From NCBI GenBank assembly GCA_945906115.1, contig CAMDQP010000021.1:1-12149 (forward strand): 12,149 nt of DNA. Reading direction: 5' to 3'. The notes below the pieces were generated by a model. That model saw only the letters and a list, made by a program, of their open reading frames with translations. It was not told the DNA's origin and ran no database searches. The translations under genes and the position numbers were made by a program. This DNA comes from Opitutus sp. GAS368 (GTDB lineage Bacteria; Verrucomicrobiota; Verrucomicrobiia; Opitutales; UBA953). Below are positions 1 through 7,122 of the stretch, piece after piece. Position 1 is the first letter of the stretch, and every line of letters begins with the position of its first letter.

Positions 1-1139
1 CCGCAGTCGCGATGGAGTTGCGCAGAGGTGGGACCGAGCTCGGCCATGCCGCCGAGTAGGAAAAGACGCGGCGACGCGGCGACGCGACTGAGACGATCGA
101 AGGCGCAGGCCGAATCCAGGAGCGAAGCCGGGCTGGAGTTGTAGCAGTCGACGTAGAAGGTGCGGTCACCTTCGACGTGCACGCTGCCGCGACCGGCGGG
201 CGGAATCCATTTTGCCGTCACAGCGGCGAGCTCGGCCGACGGGCGGCCAGACTCAAGGGCGGCGACGAGCGCGAGCGCCGCATTGCGGGCGAGCCCGTCG
301 GAGATGGGCGCGAGGGGGAAGACCTCGCCGTCGAGCACGAGCGAGCGCTGGCCGCGGGCATCGGTGAGGAAAGAGGCCCGGACGAGACGGGCCGGCGCGA
401 CGGCTGGGGCGGCTTCGCCCTCGAACTGCACCGCAATGCAACGAGCCGCATGGACCGCAAACTCGGGCCAGACGAGCAGCTCGGCCGGGATGATCCCTCG
501 GCCGCCAGGGGCGAGCTCGGCGACGAGCGTGGCCTTCTCGCGGGCGATGCCGGCGAGCGAGCCGACGCCTTCGAGGTGCACCGCGGCGACGTTGGTGACG
601 ATCGCAAGGTCGGGGCGAATAACGGCGGCGGAGAGTCCGAGCTCGCCGGGCACACTCATGCCCGCCTCGATGACGGCAAAACGGTGGAGCCCCGGTTCGA
701 CGCGTAGGAGCATCAGCGGGACACCGATGAGGTTGTTGAGATTGGCTTCCGTGACGAAGGCCTCCGCGCCAAGGAGCGCAGCGAGCATCTCCTTCGTCGA
801 GGTCTTACCGACGCTGCCGGTCACGCCAATGACGCGTCCCGGGAAGTCGGCGCGCCAACGGGCGGCGAGGCGACGGAGCGCGACGAGCGGATCATCGACG
901 ACGAGTTGCGGCAGGTCGTCCGCGACCGGACGCTCGACCAAGGCGCAGGCGGCGCCCTGCGAGCGGGCGGCGGCGAGGAAATCATGACCGTCGCGGCGTT
1001 CAGTGCGCACGGCCACGAAGACGTCGCCCGCACGGAGGGCACGGGTGTCCGTGCCGAAGCCCGTGACAACGGCGCGCGGAGCGACGGTCCAACGGCCTCC
1101 GGACCAAGCCGCGAGGTCGGCTGTGGAGAAGGTCGGCAT
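1..1139 (-). CDS. murF: UDP-N-acetylmuramoyl-tripeptide--D-alanyl-D-alanine ligase MurF (partial, C-terminus outside window)
   Basis: MurF is the cytoplasmic ATP-dependent ligase that adds D-Ala-D-Ala to UDP-MurNAc-tripeptide, the last cytoplasmic step of the peptidoglycan stem peptide. The frame is open from the ATG at 1139 to the window edge, giving 379 residues with no stop; about 60-80 C-terminal residues are probably missing. Visible motifs: an N-terminal substrate-binding region with TDTRALRAGDVFVAV (residues 30-44) and DGHDF (50-54); the ATP-binding P-loop GVTGSVGKTSTKE (105-117); EANLNNLIGVPLMLL (131-145); TNVAAVHLEGVGS (182-194); the C-terminal-domain motif YNSSPAS (333-339); and LLGGMAELG (361-369). 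The start overlaps the murE stop as TGATG (shared A at 1139), so coupled translation is likely. No separate ribosome binding site is visible. The identification is firm; the unseen C-terminus cannot be judged. Confidence 0.95.
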   Translation of the reverse strand, partial: MPTFSTADLAAWSGGRWTVAPRAVVTGFGTDTRALRAGDVFVAVRTERRDGHDFLAAARSQGAACALVERPVADDLPQLVVDDPLVALRRLAARWRADFPGRVIGVTGSVGKTSTKEMLAALLGAEAFVTEANLNNLIGVPLMLLRVEPGLHRFAVIEAGMSVPGELGLSAAVIRPDLAIVTNVAAVHLEGVGSLAGIAREKATLVAELAPGGRGIIPAELLVWPEFAVHAARCIAVQFEGEAAPAVAPARLVRASFLTDARGQRSLVLDGEVFPLAPISDGLARNAALALVAALESGRPSAELAAVTAKWIPPAGRGSVHVEGDRTFYVDCYNSSPASLLDSACAFDRLSRVAASPRLFLLGGMAELGPTSAQLHRDC

Positions 1140-2659
1140 CACGACTGCGCGCCCCTCCGGAGCCCAAGGATTTCACGGACGACCTGACGGTCGTCGAAAG
1201 GCACCACCGTGTCAGCGAATTCCTGCGTCGTCTCATGGCCCTTACCAGCGATGACAACGCAGTCGCCGGATTTCGCGGCGGCGAGGGCGCGGCCGATGGC
1301 ATCGCGCCGGTCGGTCACGAATTCCACGGTCGGGAGCGGACCGAGGCCTTCGCGCATATCGGCGAAGATCCGCTCGAGGCTTTCCTTACGCGGGTTGTCG
1401 GCGGTGGCCCAGGCGAGATGAGCGAGGTCGGCGACGGCCTGGGTCATCGCGGGGCGCTTGCCGCGGTCGCGATCGCCGCCACAACCGTAGACGCAGAGCA
1501 CGCGGCCGGGCGTGATGTCACGGAGCATACGCAAGGCATTACGCAGGGCGTCGTCGGTGTGGGCGTAGTCGACGAAGATCGGGAAGGCCTGGCCGGCTTC
1601 GACGCGTTCCATCCGGCCTGGGACGCCGGGGAAGGACGCGAGCGCGGGCGCGAGGGCCAGCGGGTCACGACCAAGGGCGGCGGCCATCGCAAGGGCACAG
1701 AGGACGTTCGAGACGTTGTAATCGCCCGGCAAGGTCGACTTGAAGATGGCGGAATGGCCATCATGGCGGACCGTGAAGACGGCGCCGCCCGTATCGAGGG
1801 CGAGGTCAGTCGCGCGGACATCGGCGTCCGCAGCGATACCGAAGGTGATGACCGCACCACGGCGGCGGCAGGCTTCGGCGAGCACACGTCCGGCCGGGTC
1901 GTCGATGTTGATGACGCAGACATCGGGCACGGCGCCGTTACGGCCGTCGAAGAGCACCGTCTTAGCATCGAGGTATGAGGCCAGGTCGCCGTGGTAGTCG
2001 ACGTGATCGCGGGTCAGGTTGGTGAAGGCCGCGACGCGGAAGTGGAAGCCATGCACGCGGTCCTGATGGAGCGCATGGGAACTGACCTCGAGACAGACGC
2101 CGGCACAGCCTGCGTCGACCATCTGGCGGAAGAAGCCGGACAGGTCGGCCGATTCCGGCGTCGTCTTATAAGAGGGAATCGAACGGCGCCCGAGGTGATA
2201 GCGAACCGTCCCCACGAGGCCCCACTGCGAACCATCGGCCTGCAACAGGTGGCGGAGGAGGGTCGAGATCGTCGTCTTTCCGTTGGTGCCCGTGACGCCG
2301 ACGAGCTGCAGGGCGGCTTCCGGGTGGCCGAAGAAACGGCGGGCGACTTCGGCAAGGGCGCGACGCGGATCGGCGACCTGGGCGGCGGCGACCGCAGGCA
2401 GGCCAGCGACCGGCTCACCCGAAATGATGGCGGCCGCGCCGCGGGCGATGGCGTCGTCGAGGAACGCGTGCCCATTGGCGCGCAGGCCAGGCAACGCGAA
2501 GAACAGCGAACCCGGGATGATGCGGCGACTGTCCGTGACGATCGACGAGATACGGACGGAACCATCGCCGGCGCGACCGAGGACCGGGAGGCCTTGCAGC
2601 AGCGAGTTGAAGGTGGGGCGCTCCATGGCGGCGGGCATCATCACGGGTGGAGGCGTCAT
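1139..2659 (-). CDS. murE: UDP-N-acetylmuramoyl-L-alanyl-D-glutamate--2,6-diaminopimelate ligase MurE
   Basis: MurE adds the third stem-peptide residue to UDP-MurNAc-L-Ala-D-Glu in the cytoplasm. From the ATG at 2659 the protein has 506 residues, close to the family norm of about 495. Motifs: TDSR near 42-45 (uridine-binding domain), P-loop GVTGTNGKT (121-129), EVSSHAL (191-197), TNLTRDHVDYHG (213-224), the lysine of YLDAKTVLF (about 233) that is carbamylated in this family, DYAHTDDAL (364-372), GCGGDRDRGKRP (392-402), DNPR (421-424) and GKGHE (472-476). DNPR is the known signature of enzymes that add meso-diaminopimelate rather than lysine, so this organism probably has a DAP-type wall. The chosen start forms an ATGA overlap with the ftsI stop. 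The frame extends upstream to 2728, but that extension is Arg/Pro-rich and lies inside ftsI. Internal ATGs at 2641, 2638 and 2626 are also possible starts because no clear Shine-Dalgarno favours one. Confidence 0.95.
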   Translation of the reverse strand: MTPPPVMMPAAMERPTFNSLLQGLPVLGRAGDGSVRISSIVTDSRRIIPGSLFFALPGLRANGHAFLDDAIARGAAAIISGEPVAGLPAVAAAQVADPRRALAEVARRFFGHPEAALQLVGVTGTNGKTTISTLLRHLLQADGSQWGLVGTVRYHLGRRSIPSYKTTPESADLSGFFRQMVDAGCAGVCLEVSSHALHQDRVHGFHFRVAAFTNLTRDHVDYHGDLASYLDAKTVLFDGRNGAVPDVCVINIDDPAGRVLAEACRRRGAVITFGIAADADVRATDLALDTGGAVFTVRHDGHSAIFKSTLPGDYNVSNVLCALAMAAALGRDPLALAPALASFPGVPGRMERVEAGQAFPIFVDYAHTDDALRNALRMLRDITPGRVLCVYGCGGDRDRGKRPAMTQAVADLAHLAWATADNPRKESLERIFADMREGLGPLPTVEFVTDRRDAIGRALAAAKSGDCVVIAGKGHETTQEFADTVVPFDDRQVVREILGLRRGAQS

Positions 2660-4452
2660 CGGCCGAGGTCGGCGACGTGGGCGCGTTGGACGGTGGAGAC
2701 CGGAGGGATATCGAGCCAGCGGATGCACTTCTCCGCGACGTCGCGGAAGATCGGGGCGGAAACCTTGCCGCCATAGCCAACGCCCTCCCCTTGCGGCTCA
2801 TCGATGATCACCGTGATCGCGAGCTTCGGGTCGTTGACCGGGAAGAAGCCAGCGAAGGAGGCGACGTGGTGCGTGGAGGAATAGCGACCGTTGACAATCT
2901 TCTGCGTCGTGCCGGTCTTGCCCGCGACCTCGTAGCCGGGGATGTCGGCGAGCGGCGCCGTGCCGCCCTTGCCGCAGACGGCGCGCAGGAGCGTGGCCAT
3001 CTGTGCGGCGGTGGCGGCGGAGATGGCACGGCCGCGCGAGCGCGGTCCGTAATTAAGGACGGTTGCCTTCGTCTTCGGATCCTCGACGCGGAGGACGAGC
3101 TGCGGCTGCATCAGCAGGCCTTCGGCCGCGACGACCGACATCGCAAAGTGCATCTGCATCGCCGTGACGCTGACCGAGTGGCCCATCGGCACGCGCGAGA
3201 TCGTCAGCCCGTCCCAATCCTTCGGCGTGATGAGTAGGCCCGGGATTTCGGCACCGGTGATCAGGCCCGTCCTGGCACCGAAGCCGAAGGACTTGATGAG
3301 CGCGAAGAACTTATCTTCGCCGAGGCGTTCCGCGTACTGCATCCCGACCTGGACCGTGCCGCGGTTGGAGGATTCGCGGACAATCTGCCGGATGTCGGCG
3401 GCGCCGATGGCGTGCGAGTCGGCTGGCATGGAGACCATGCGGCCGCGGTAAGGGACGGTGGTGGCCCCGCAGTCGAAAACGGAGTTCGGCGTGATGAGGC
3501 GTTCCTCGAGCGCACCGGAGACCGAAACGATCTTGAAGACGGAGCCCGGCTCGTAGACGTCGGACACCGCGCGGTTGCGCTGACTATCCATCGGTGCGGC
3601 CTTCGCGTCGAAGAAGCGGTTGAGGTCGTAGGTCGGCCAATTGGCGAGGCCGAGGATGCGGCCCGTGCGCGGCTCGCTCACGATGATGATACCGCCCTTG
3701 GGGTTATAACGGGCAGCGGCGGCGGCGAGGGCATCCTCGCAGGTCTTCTGGATGAGGCTGTTGATCGTCAGCACGATTGTGCTGCCGTCAACCGGCGCGA
3801 CCTCGCGGAGGCGGTTGCTCGTGATCTCGCGGCGGCGGCCGTCACGTTCGGATTCGATCCAGCCCTTCTGGCCGAGGAGCAGCGGGTTCATCACGCTCTC
3901 GATGCCGGCGGCTGGGAGGCCTTCCTTGTTGACGTAACCGAGCACGTGCGCGGCGAGCTGGCCCTTGGGATAGTTACGGCGATACTTCAGGTCGGCGCGG
4001 AGCGCCTTGATGCCGAGCGCCTTGATACGCTTCATCGTGGCCTCGTCGACCTCATGAGCGAGGACGGCCCAGCGGATTGTCTTTTCCTCGCCGGCTTCGT
4101 CGAGGCGCGTGGTGGTCTCGAAGGCCTGGCGGACTTTGGGGAAAGGCAGGCCGAGGATGGTCGCGACCTCAAGGGCGCGCTCGTGCTCGCCCTTGACGAG
4201 GGAGTCTGGGTCCACGCCGATGTCCCAGACGTCTTCGGACACCGCGAGCAGGTTATCCTGGGCGTCGCGAATCTCGCCGCGGCGACAAGGGATCTCCTGG
4301 AGCACGCGGCGCGCCTGCAGGGCTTCCGCGCGCAGACGAGGGGCGTCGACCCAATGCAACCAGACTAGCCGCGAGATTACGGCCAGGAAGCAGAGGGAAA
4401 CGACCCAAGCCAGCAAACGGTAGCGCGTTCGCCTGGCGTGGGGCAGGCTCAT
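2656..4452 (-). CDS. ftsI: Penicillin-binding protein, FtsI/PBP3-type division transpeptidase
   Basis: This is a class B penicillin-binding protein that cross-links septal peptidoglycan on the periplasmic side of the inner membrane. From the ATG at 4452 it has 598 residues. A basic N-terminus (ARRTRYR) precedes one membrane anchor at about 12-34. The PBP dimerisation region follows, with RRGEIRD near 57-63. The transpeptidase domain carries all three active-site motifs: SVFK (304-307, nucleophile Ser304), SSN (361-363) and KTG (512-514). No PASTA repeats follow, and the protein ends soon after the catalytic domain, as in proteobacterial FtsI rather than Firmicutes PBP2x. The start overlaps the upstream ftsL-like stop as ATGA; the frame is open up to 4572, but that extension lies inside the ftsL-like gene and would delay the membrane anchor. 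Its position between an ftsL-like gene and murE supports FtsI rather than the elongation-specific PBP2. Confidence 0.94.
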   Translation of the reverse strand: MSLPHARRTRYRLLAWVVSLCFLAVISRLVWLHWVDAPRLRAEALQARRVLQEIPCRRGEIRDAQDNLLAVSEDVWDIGVDPDSLVKGEHERALEVATILGLPFPKVRQAFETTTRLDEAGEEKTIRWAVLAHEVDEATMKRIKALGIKALRADLKYRRNYPKGQLAAHVLGYVNKEGLPAAGIESVMNPLLLGQKGWIESERDGRRREITSNRLREVAPVDGSTIVLTINSLIQKTCEDALAAAAARYNPKGGIIIVSEPRTGRILGLANWPTYDLNRFFDAKAAPMDSQRNRAVSDVYEPGSVFKIVSVSGALEERLITPNSVFDCGATTVPYRGRMVSMPADSHAIGAADIRQIVRESSNRGTVQVGMQYAERLGEDKFFALIKSFGFGARTGLITGAEIPGLLITPKDWDGLTISRVPMGHSVSVTAMQMHFAMSVVAAEGLLMQPQLVLRVEDPKTKATVLNYGPRSRGRAISAATAAQMATLLRAVCGKGGTAPLADIPGYEVAGKTGTTQKIVNGRYSSTHHVASFAGFFPVNDPKLAITVIIDEPQGEGVGYGGKVSAPIFRDVAEKCIRWLDIPPVSTVQRAHVADLGR

Positions 4453-4829
4453 CGAGAGCGCGGTCCTCCCTGCCCACCCCAAGAGAGGGAGGCGATTTCG
4501 CGGGCCGTCATCCGGGGGCTCGCGGAAAGCATGGGGGGCGGGGATGCGACCGCCGGGAAATAACGTACCCACACCACCTGTTCGGGGACCGGAGGCTTCA
4601 GGGCATCACCGATGCGCTGCTGAAGGTCGACGGTATTGAGGAGCTCATCGCGCGTGCGGCGGAGTCTCTCGAGCTCCTTCTTAGAGAGGGAGATGTCGCG
4701 CTCGAGGCGCTGGATGCGGCTACCGATGGCGTCGGCCTCAACGCGTAGGCGCATAATGTTGATCGTCCCAAGGGCGAAGGCACCGACGGCGGCGAACACG
4801 AAAACCCAGGTGAAGATGCGCGGGCTCAT
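4449..4829 (-). CDS. ftsL: FtsL-like small bitopic cell-division protein
   Basis: The product has 126 residues: a short N-terminus, one hydrophobic segment at about 6-25 (membrane anchor), then a charged heptad-like helix at about 28-66 (VEADAIGSRIQRLERDISL and onward) typical of a coiled coil, and a Pro/Ser-rich tail with no recognised fold. Size, topology and place between rsmH and ftsI match FtsL, the divisome protein that pairs with FtsB and FtsQ to regulate FtsW/FtsI. Sequence conservation in FtsL is low, so the name rests on architecture and gene order, not on a motif. The tail beyond about residue 80 is longer than expected for E. coli-type FtsL and may be lineage-specific. Both ends overlap neighbours by ATGA (rsmH stop and ftsI start), which fixes the start at 4829. 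Confidence 0.75.
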   Translation of the reverse strand: MSPRIFTWVFVFAAVGAFALGTINIMRLRVEADAIGSRIQRLERDISLSKKELERLRRTRDELLNTVDLQQRIGDALKPPVPEQVVWVRYFPAVASPPPMLSASPRMTAREIASLSWGGQGGPRSR

Positions 4830-5743
4830 GCGGCGAGGCGGCGGACGGCGCGGAGGCGGGCCGAGCGGCTGCGGGGGTTGCGTTCTTGTTCGGCGTCCGA
4901 GGGTTGGACCGCCTTGCGGGTGAGGAGGTCGGCCTGCTTCACGCGGTCGTCCTGATTGCGCGCGTCGTCGCGGTCGACTGGGCGGCCGGCGACCTCGTTC
5001 ATGTAGCGCTTGACCATCCGGTCCTCAAGGGAGTGGAAGGAGATGACGGCGAGCACGCCACCGGGGGTGAGCTTACCGAAGGCGAGCGGAAGGGCATCGG
5101 CCAGGGCGCCGAGCTCGTCGTTGACCGCGATGCGGACGCCCTGGAAGGTGCGGGTGGCCGGGTGCGGGCCGCGGGGACCGGGCGCGGGGGGCGCGGCTTC
5201 GGCGACCAGTTCGGCGAAGGTGGAGGTGCGGGCGAGGCGGCCGGTACCGCGGGCAGCAATGATCGCGTTGACCACGCGGAACCAGCGAGGCTCCTCACCG
5301 TAGTCGCGGACGGCGCGTTCGATCTCGGCGCGGTCGCCGCGCTCGAGAAACGCGGCGGCACTGCGGCCCACGCGCGTGTCCATGCGCATATCGTTCGGCG
5401 CATCGAAGCGGAAGGAGAAACCGCGTTCCGGGACATCCAACTGGTATGAGGACACCCCAATGTCCATCAGAACCCCGTCGAATCGCCCCGGAACGCGGTC
5501 AAGGTGGCGGAAATTTTCCGAATGAAAACGCAGGCTATCCGGATGGGCGGCGAGCAGCGCGGCGGAACGGTCCGCAGCGGCGGGATCACGATCCATTGCG
5601 TCGATGGTGCAGCGCGGCGCGCGGGCGAGGATTGCCGCCGTGTGACCGCCACCACCGAAGGTGCAGTCCAGGTAAGCACGGCCGTCCTGCGGAGCGAGGA
5701 GCGTCAAGCACTCCTCAAGCAAGACTGGAACGTGGTTGGTCAT
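4826..5743 (-). CDS. rsmH: 16S rRNA (cytosine(1402)-N(4))-methyltransferase RsmH
   Basis: RsmH (MraW) is an S-adenosylmethionine-dependent methyltransferase that modifies C1402 of 16S rRNA at the ribosomal P site; it is a standard member of the dcw cluster. The 305-residue protein begins MTNHVPVLLEECL, the usual N-terminus of the family, which decides the start at 5743 over an in-frame extension reaching 5905 inside mraZ. Motifs: SAM-binding FGGGGHT (29-35), DRDP (51-54), MDIGVSSYQLD (93-103) followed by RGFSFRFDAPNDMRMD (107-122), and SFHSLEDRMVK (235-245). The basic C-terminal tail NPRSRSARLRAVRRL is also typical. Length matches the family (about 300-315). It lies 52 bp downstream of mraZ and overlaps the ftsL-like gene by ATGA. 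No convincing ribosome binding site precedes the ATG. Confidence 0.97.
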   Translation of the reverse strand: MTNHVPVLLEECLTLLAPQDGRAYLDCTFGGGGHTAAILARAPRCTIDAMDRDPAAADRSAALLAAHPDSLRFHSENFRHLDRVPGRFDGVLMDIGVSSYQLDVPERGFSFRFDAPNDMRMDTRVGRSAAAFLERGDRAEIERAVRDYGEEPRWFRVVNAIIAARGTGRLARTSTFAELVAEAAPPAPGPRGPHPATRTFQGVRIAVNDELGALADALPLAFGKLTPGGVLAVISFHSLEDRMVKRYMNEVAGRPVDRDDARNQDDRVKQADLLTRKAVQPSDAEQERNPRSRSARLRAVRRLAA

Positions 5744-5795
5744 TCGGCGAGCTGTGAATAAAGTGTGAGTAGTGTAAGTAACTTCTGGATACGGC

Positions 5796-6248
5796 TCACA
5801 AGCCGAGCTCGCGCAGGGCACGGAGGATGGTGAGCGCGGACTCGGATTCGCGATCAGCCTTGGGCGGCGTCGGCGAAGAGAGGTGGAAGGTGGTGAAACC
5901 GCCACGGAAGATCACCTCGTGCTCGAGCTTCGCTTCCTTGACGATGTGGTCGTTGAGCGTGATGCGACCGGCCTTATCGCAGGCGACCTGGATGCTATTC
6001 GTCGCGAGGAGGCTGAGCGCGTCCATCTTCACTGGGTCACTCACTGTGACCTGCTGAGCCGCGTCGCGAATGCGTTCGGCCATCGACGGAGGGAACACGA
6101 CAATCGATCCCAACGCGGGGTGGAACATCGCGAGAAAAGTCGCTTCGGCATCGAAACGCCAGGCCGCCGGGATGGTGACACGGTTCTTCTCATCCAACTT
6201 TCCGTTGTGGATGCCGGTGAAGAGACCGTTGTTGGCGCCAATAGACAT
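5796..6248 (-). CDS. mraZ: Transcriptional regulator MraZ
   Basis: MraZ is a DNA-binding protein of the SpoVT/AbrB fold that in studied species binds repeated TGGG boxes and controls the dcw operon it heads. The 150-residue product has two tandem AbrB-like halves: residues about 13-55 with the diagnostic H14 and LDEKNRVTIPAAWR (18-31), and about 86-122 with DKAGRITL (91-98). Length is in the family range (about 140-155). The start at 6248 puts the first AbrB motif at the usual distance from the N-terminus. The upstream region contains an array of TGGG boxes (separate entry), consistent with autoregulation. A G/C hairpin sits directly before the start codon, and no Shine-Dalgarno is seen. The C-terminal extension after about residue 124 (SSPTPPKADRES onward) is charged and of unknown role. 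Confidence 0.95.
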   Translation of the reverse strand: MSIGANNGLFTGIHNGKLDEKNRVTIPAAWRFDAEATFLAMFHPALGSIVVFPPSMAERIRDAAQQVTVSDPVKMDALSLLATNSIQVACDKAGRITLNDHIVKEAKLEHEVIFRGGFTTFHLSSPTPPKADRESESALTILRALRELGL

Positions 6249-6265
6249 TGCGTATGGGGGGTTGC

Positions 6266-6330
6266 CCCCAGTTCACCCACTTTTCCCCACACCCCTCCAC
6301 CCGTCAAGATTTTAGCCCCAGATCTGCCCA
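6266..6330 (-). promoter_or_regulatory. Putative MraZ operator: TGGG box array upstream of mraZ
   Basis: On the minus strand, boxes begin at 6330 (TGGGC), 6320 (TGGGG), 6299 (TGGAG), 6289 (TGGGG), 6279 (TGGGT) and 6270 (TGGGG). The spacings are 10, 21, 10, 10 and 9 bp. Published MraZ targets consist of TGGG-type direct repeats with 10-bp periodicity just upstream of mraZ, so the pattern, strand and position all fit. Binding itself is inferred. Confidence 0.65.
6309..6314 (-). promoter_or_regulatory. Possible -10 element of the mraZ/dcw promoter
   Basis: TAAAAT on the minus strand differs from the sigma-70 consensus TATAAT at one position. It lies between the distal and proximal TGGG boxes and would place the transcription start near 6302, about 54 bp before the mraZ ATG. 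No good -35 hexamer is present at the usual 16-18 bp distance, so this is tentative. Confidence 0.3.
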
Positions 6331-6629
6331 ATTTCTTGTTCACAGCGCGGCCAGGGGCAATTTAATGACTGAATTCAATCCTTATTTTACATAAGTACTT
6401 AGTTTACAGTAACTTAAGTGAAAAAACCTGCGAAACAACGATTTCCGGTGCCCCCTGCCCCGCCAGGCCGCCCCCGGGGGATCAGTCCGGCGCCGGCCGC
6501 GGACCTTATTTGTAGTTGTTTTTCCATTACAAAATCACCCCTTTCGCGGCCGCGGCCCGAGGGCGAAACTGTTTGCCAACAGACCCCAGCTGTGCTTTGA
6601 CTCCAATCACTCAACCACGACTCTTGCAC

Positions 6630-7046
6630 ATGAAAACCGCCCTCGCCCTCCTCGCCGTCCTCGTCCTCTCCGGATGCTCCACCCAGCTCGGCGTGGACAA
6701 CTCCCAGAACAACGAGGCCTCCTACTCCAACGTCACTGGCATCCTGACCACCCGCTACACCGCGGACACCACCGCCGTCTTCAACGCCGTCAAGCGCACC
6801 ATCGACGCCATGCCCGGCACCCTTCGCACCGGCGAGACCGACGAGGTCGGCGCCAATAAGGAGCTACTCAGCGTCGTGGCTTACGCCCGAACCATCGGCG
6901 ACCTTGAAATCAAGATCACCATCGAGAAGGCCGAGGACGAAGTCACCAAGGCCGTCTTCACCCAGGTGAAGGTCAAGTATGGTTTCTTCGGCAACCTGCC
7001 GGAGAGCCAGAAGATCGTCTCCAAAATCACTTCAAACCTGCGCTAA
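6630..7046 (+). CDS. Small lipoprotein, DUF3568-like
   Basis: The 138-residue product starts with a type II signal peptide: MKTALALLAVLVLSGC, with lipobox LSGC and lipidated Cys16. Ser at +2 after the cysteine suggests sorting to the outer membrane rather than retention in the inner membrane. The mature part is an alpha/beta-looking domain with conserved-looking stretches GILTTRYTADTTAVFNAVK (about 42-60), LEIKITIEKAEDEVTKAVF, and a C-terminal VKYGFFGNLPESQKIVSKI. This overall pattern resembles DUF3568, a family of small bacterial lipoproteins of unknown function; that assignment is from memory of the family pattern. The start at 6630 is fixed by the signal peptide. The gene is followed by a strong intrinsic terminator and is divergent from mraZ. 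No Shine-Dalgarno is evident. The function is unknown. Confidence 0.85.
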   Translation: MKTALALLAVLVLSGCSTQLGVDNSQNNEASYSNVTGILTTRYTADTTAVFNAVKRTIDAMPGTLRTGETDEVGANKELLSVVAYARTIGDLEIKITIEKAEDEVTKAVFTQVKVKYGFFGNLPESQKIVSKITSNLR

Positions 7047-7071
7047 ACGCCGGGGCGGAACCGCCAAACGG

Positions 7072-7109
7072 ACGCCGCCCAGCCACCTGGCTAGGCGGCG
7101 TTCTTTTTT
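7072..7109 (+). terminator. Rho-independent terminator after the lipoprotein gene
   Basis: An inverted repeat pairs ACGCCGCC (7072-7079) with GGCGGCGT (7094-7101), and AGCC (7081-7084) with GGCT (7089-7092). There is a single C/A mismatch (7080/7093) and the loop is ACCT. It is followed by TTCTTTTTT through 7109. A 12-bp-plus GC-rich stem with a U-tract is a textbook intrinsic terminator for plus-strand transcripts. It ends only 13 bp before the aroC start. Confidence 0.9.
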
Positions 7110-7122
7110 AACCACTTTCCCA

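Larger units (their letters stand above)
6249..6629. other. Divergent intergenic region between mraZ and the lipoprotein gene
   Basis: This 381-bp stretch holds the mraZ control region (about 6250-6330), an AT-rich island (about 6361-6425) inside otherwise GC-rich DNA, and a GC-rich part (about 6440-6500) with the palindrome CCCCCGGGGG. Within the AT-rich island are three short perfect palindromes: TGAATTCA (6370-6377), TAAGTACTTA (6392-6401) and ACTTAAGT (6412-6419). A second AT-rich patch at about 6506-6536 could carry the lipoprotein promoter, but I find no hexamer pair good enough to call. No convincing small gene is seen; the in-frame extension of the lipoprotein upstream to 6516 lacks a believable start and would bury the signal peptide. 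Confidence 0.5.

Noticed and set aside
65..88. Three tandem copies of GACGCGGC/GACGCGAC, considered as a slippage or phase-variation repeat
   Set aside because: It lies in coding murF, is only three imperfect units, and murF is essential, so switching is implausible.
160..987. Plus-strand frame of 275 codons opposite murF
   Set aside because: The minus strand encodes an unbroken MurF with P-loop and domain motifs; the plus frame is rich in Ser, Arg and Ala without any family feature.
1991..2776. Plus-strand frame of 261 codons opposite murE and the end of ftsI
   Set aside because: It spans two real minus-strand genes that carry all expected motifs; its Arg/Glu/Gly-rich translation looks like the complement of third-position GC bias.
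3412..4368. Long open frame (318 codons) on the plus strand opposite ftsI
   Set aside because: It is a GC-rich antisense shadow of a firmly identified gene; its composition has no recognisable motif and no start signal.
6471..6480. Perfect palindrome CCCCCGGGGG and nearby CGCGGCCGCG (6545-6554), considered as terminators or protein sites
   Set aside because: Neither has a loop or T-tract; such palindromes are expected by chance in DNA this rich in G and C.
6516..6629. Upstream in-frame extension of the lipoprotein gene
   Set aside because: It would place 38 residues before a classic type II signal peptide, which needs to be at the N-terminus.
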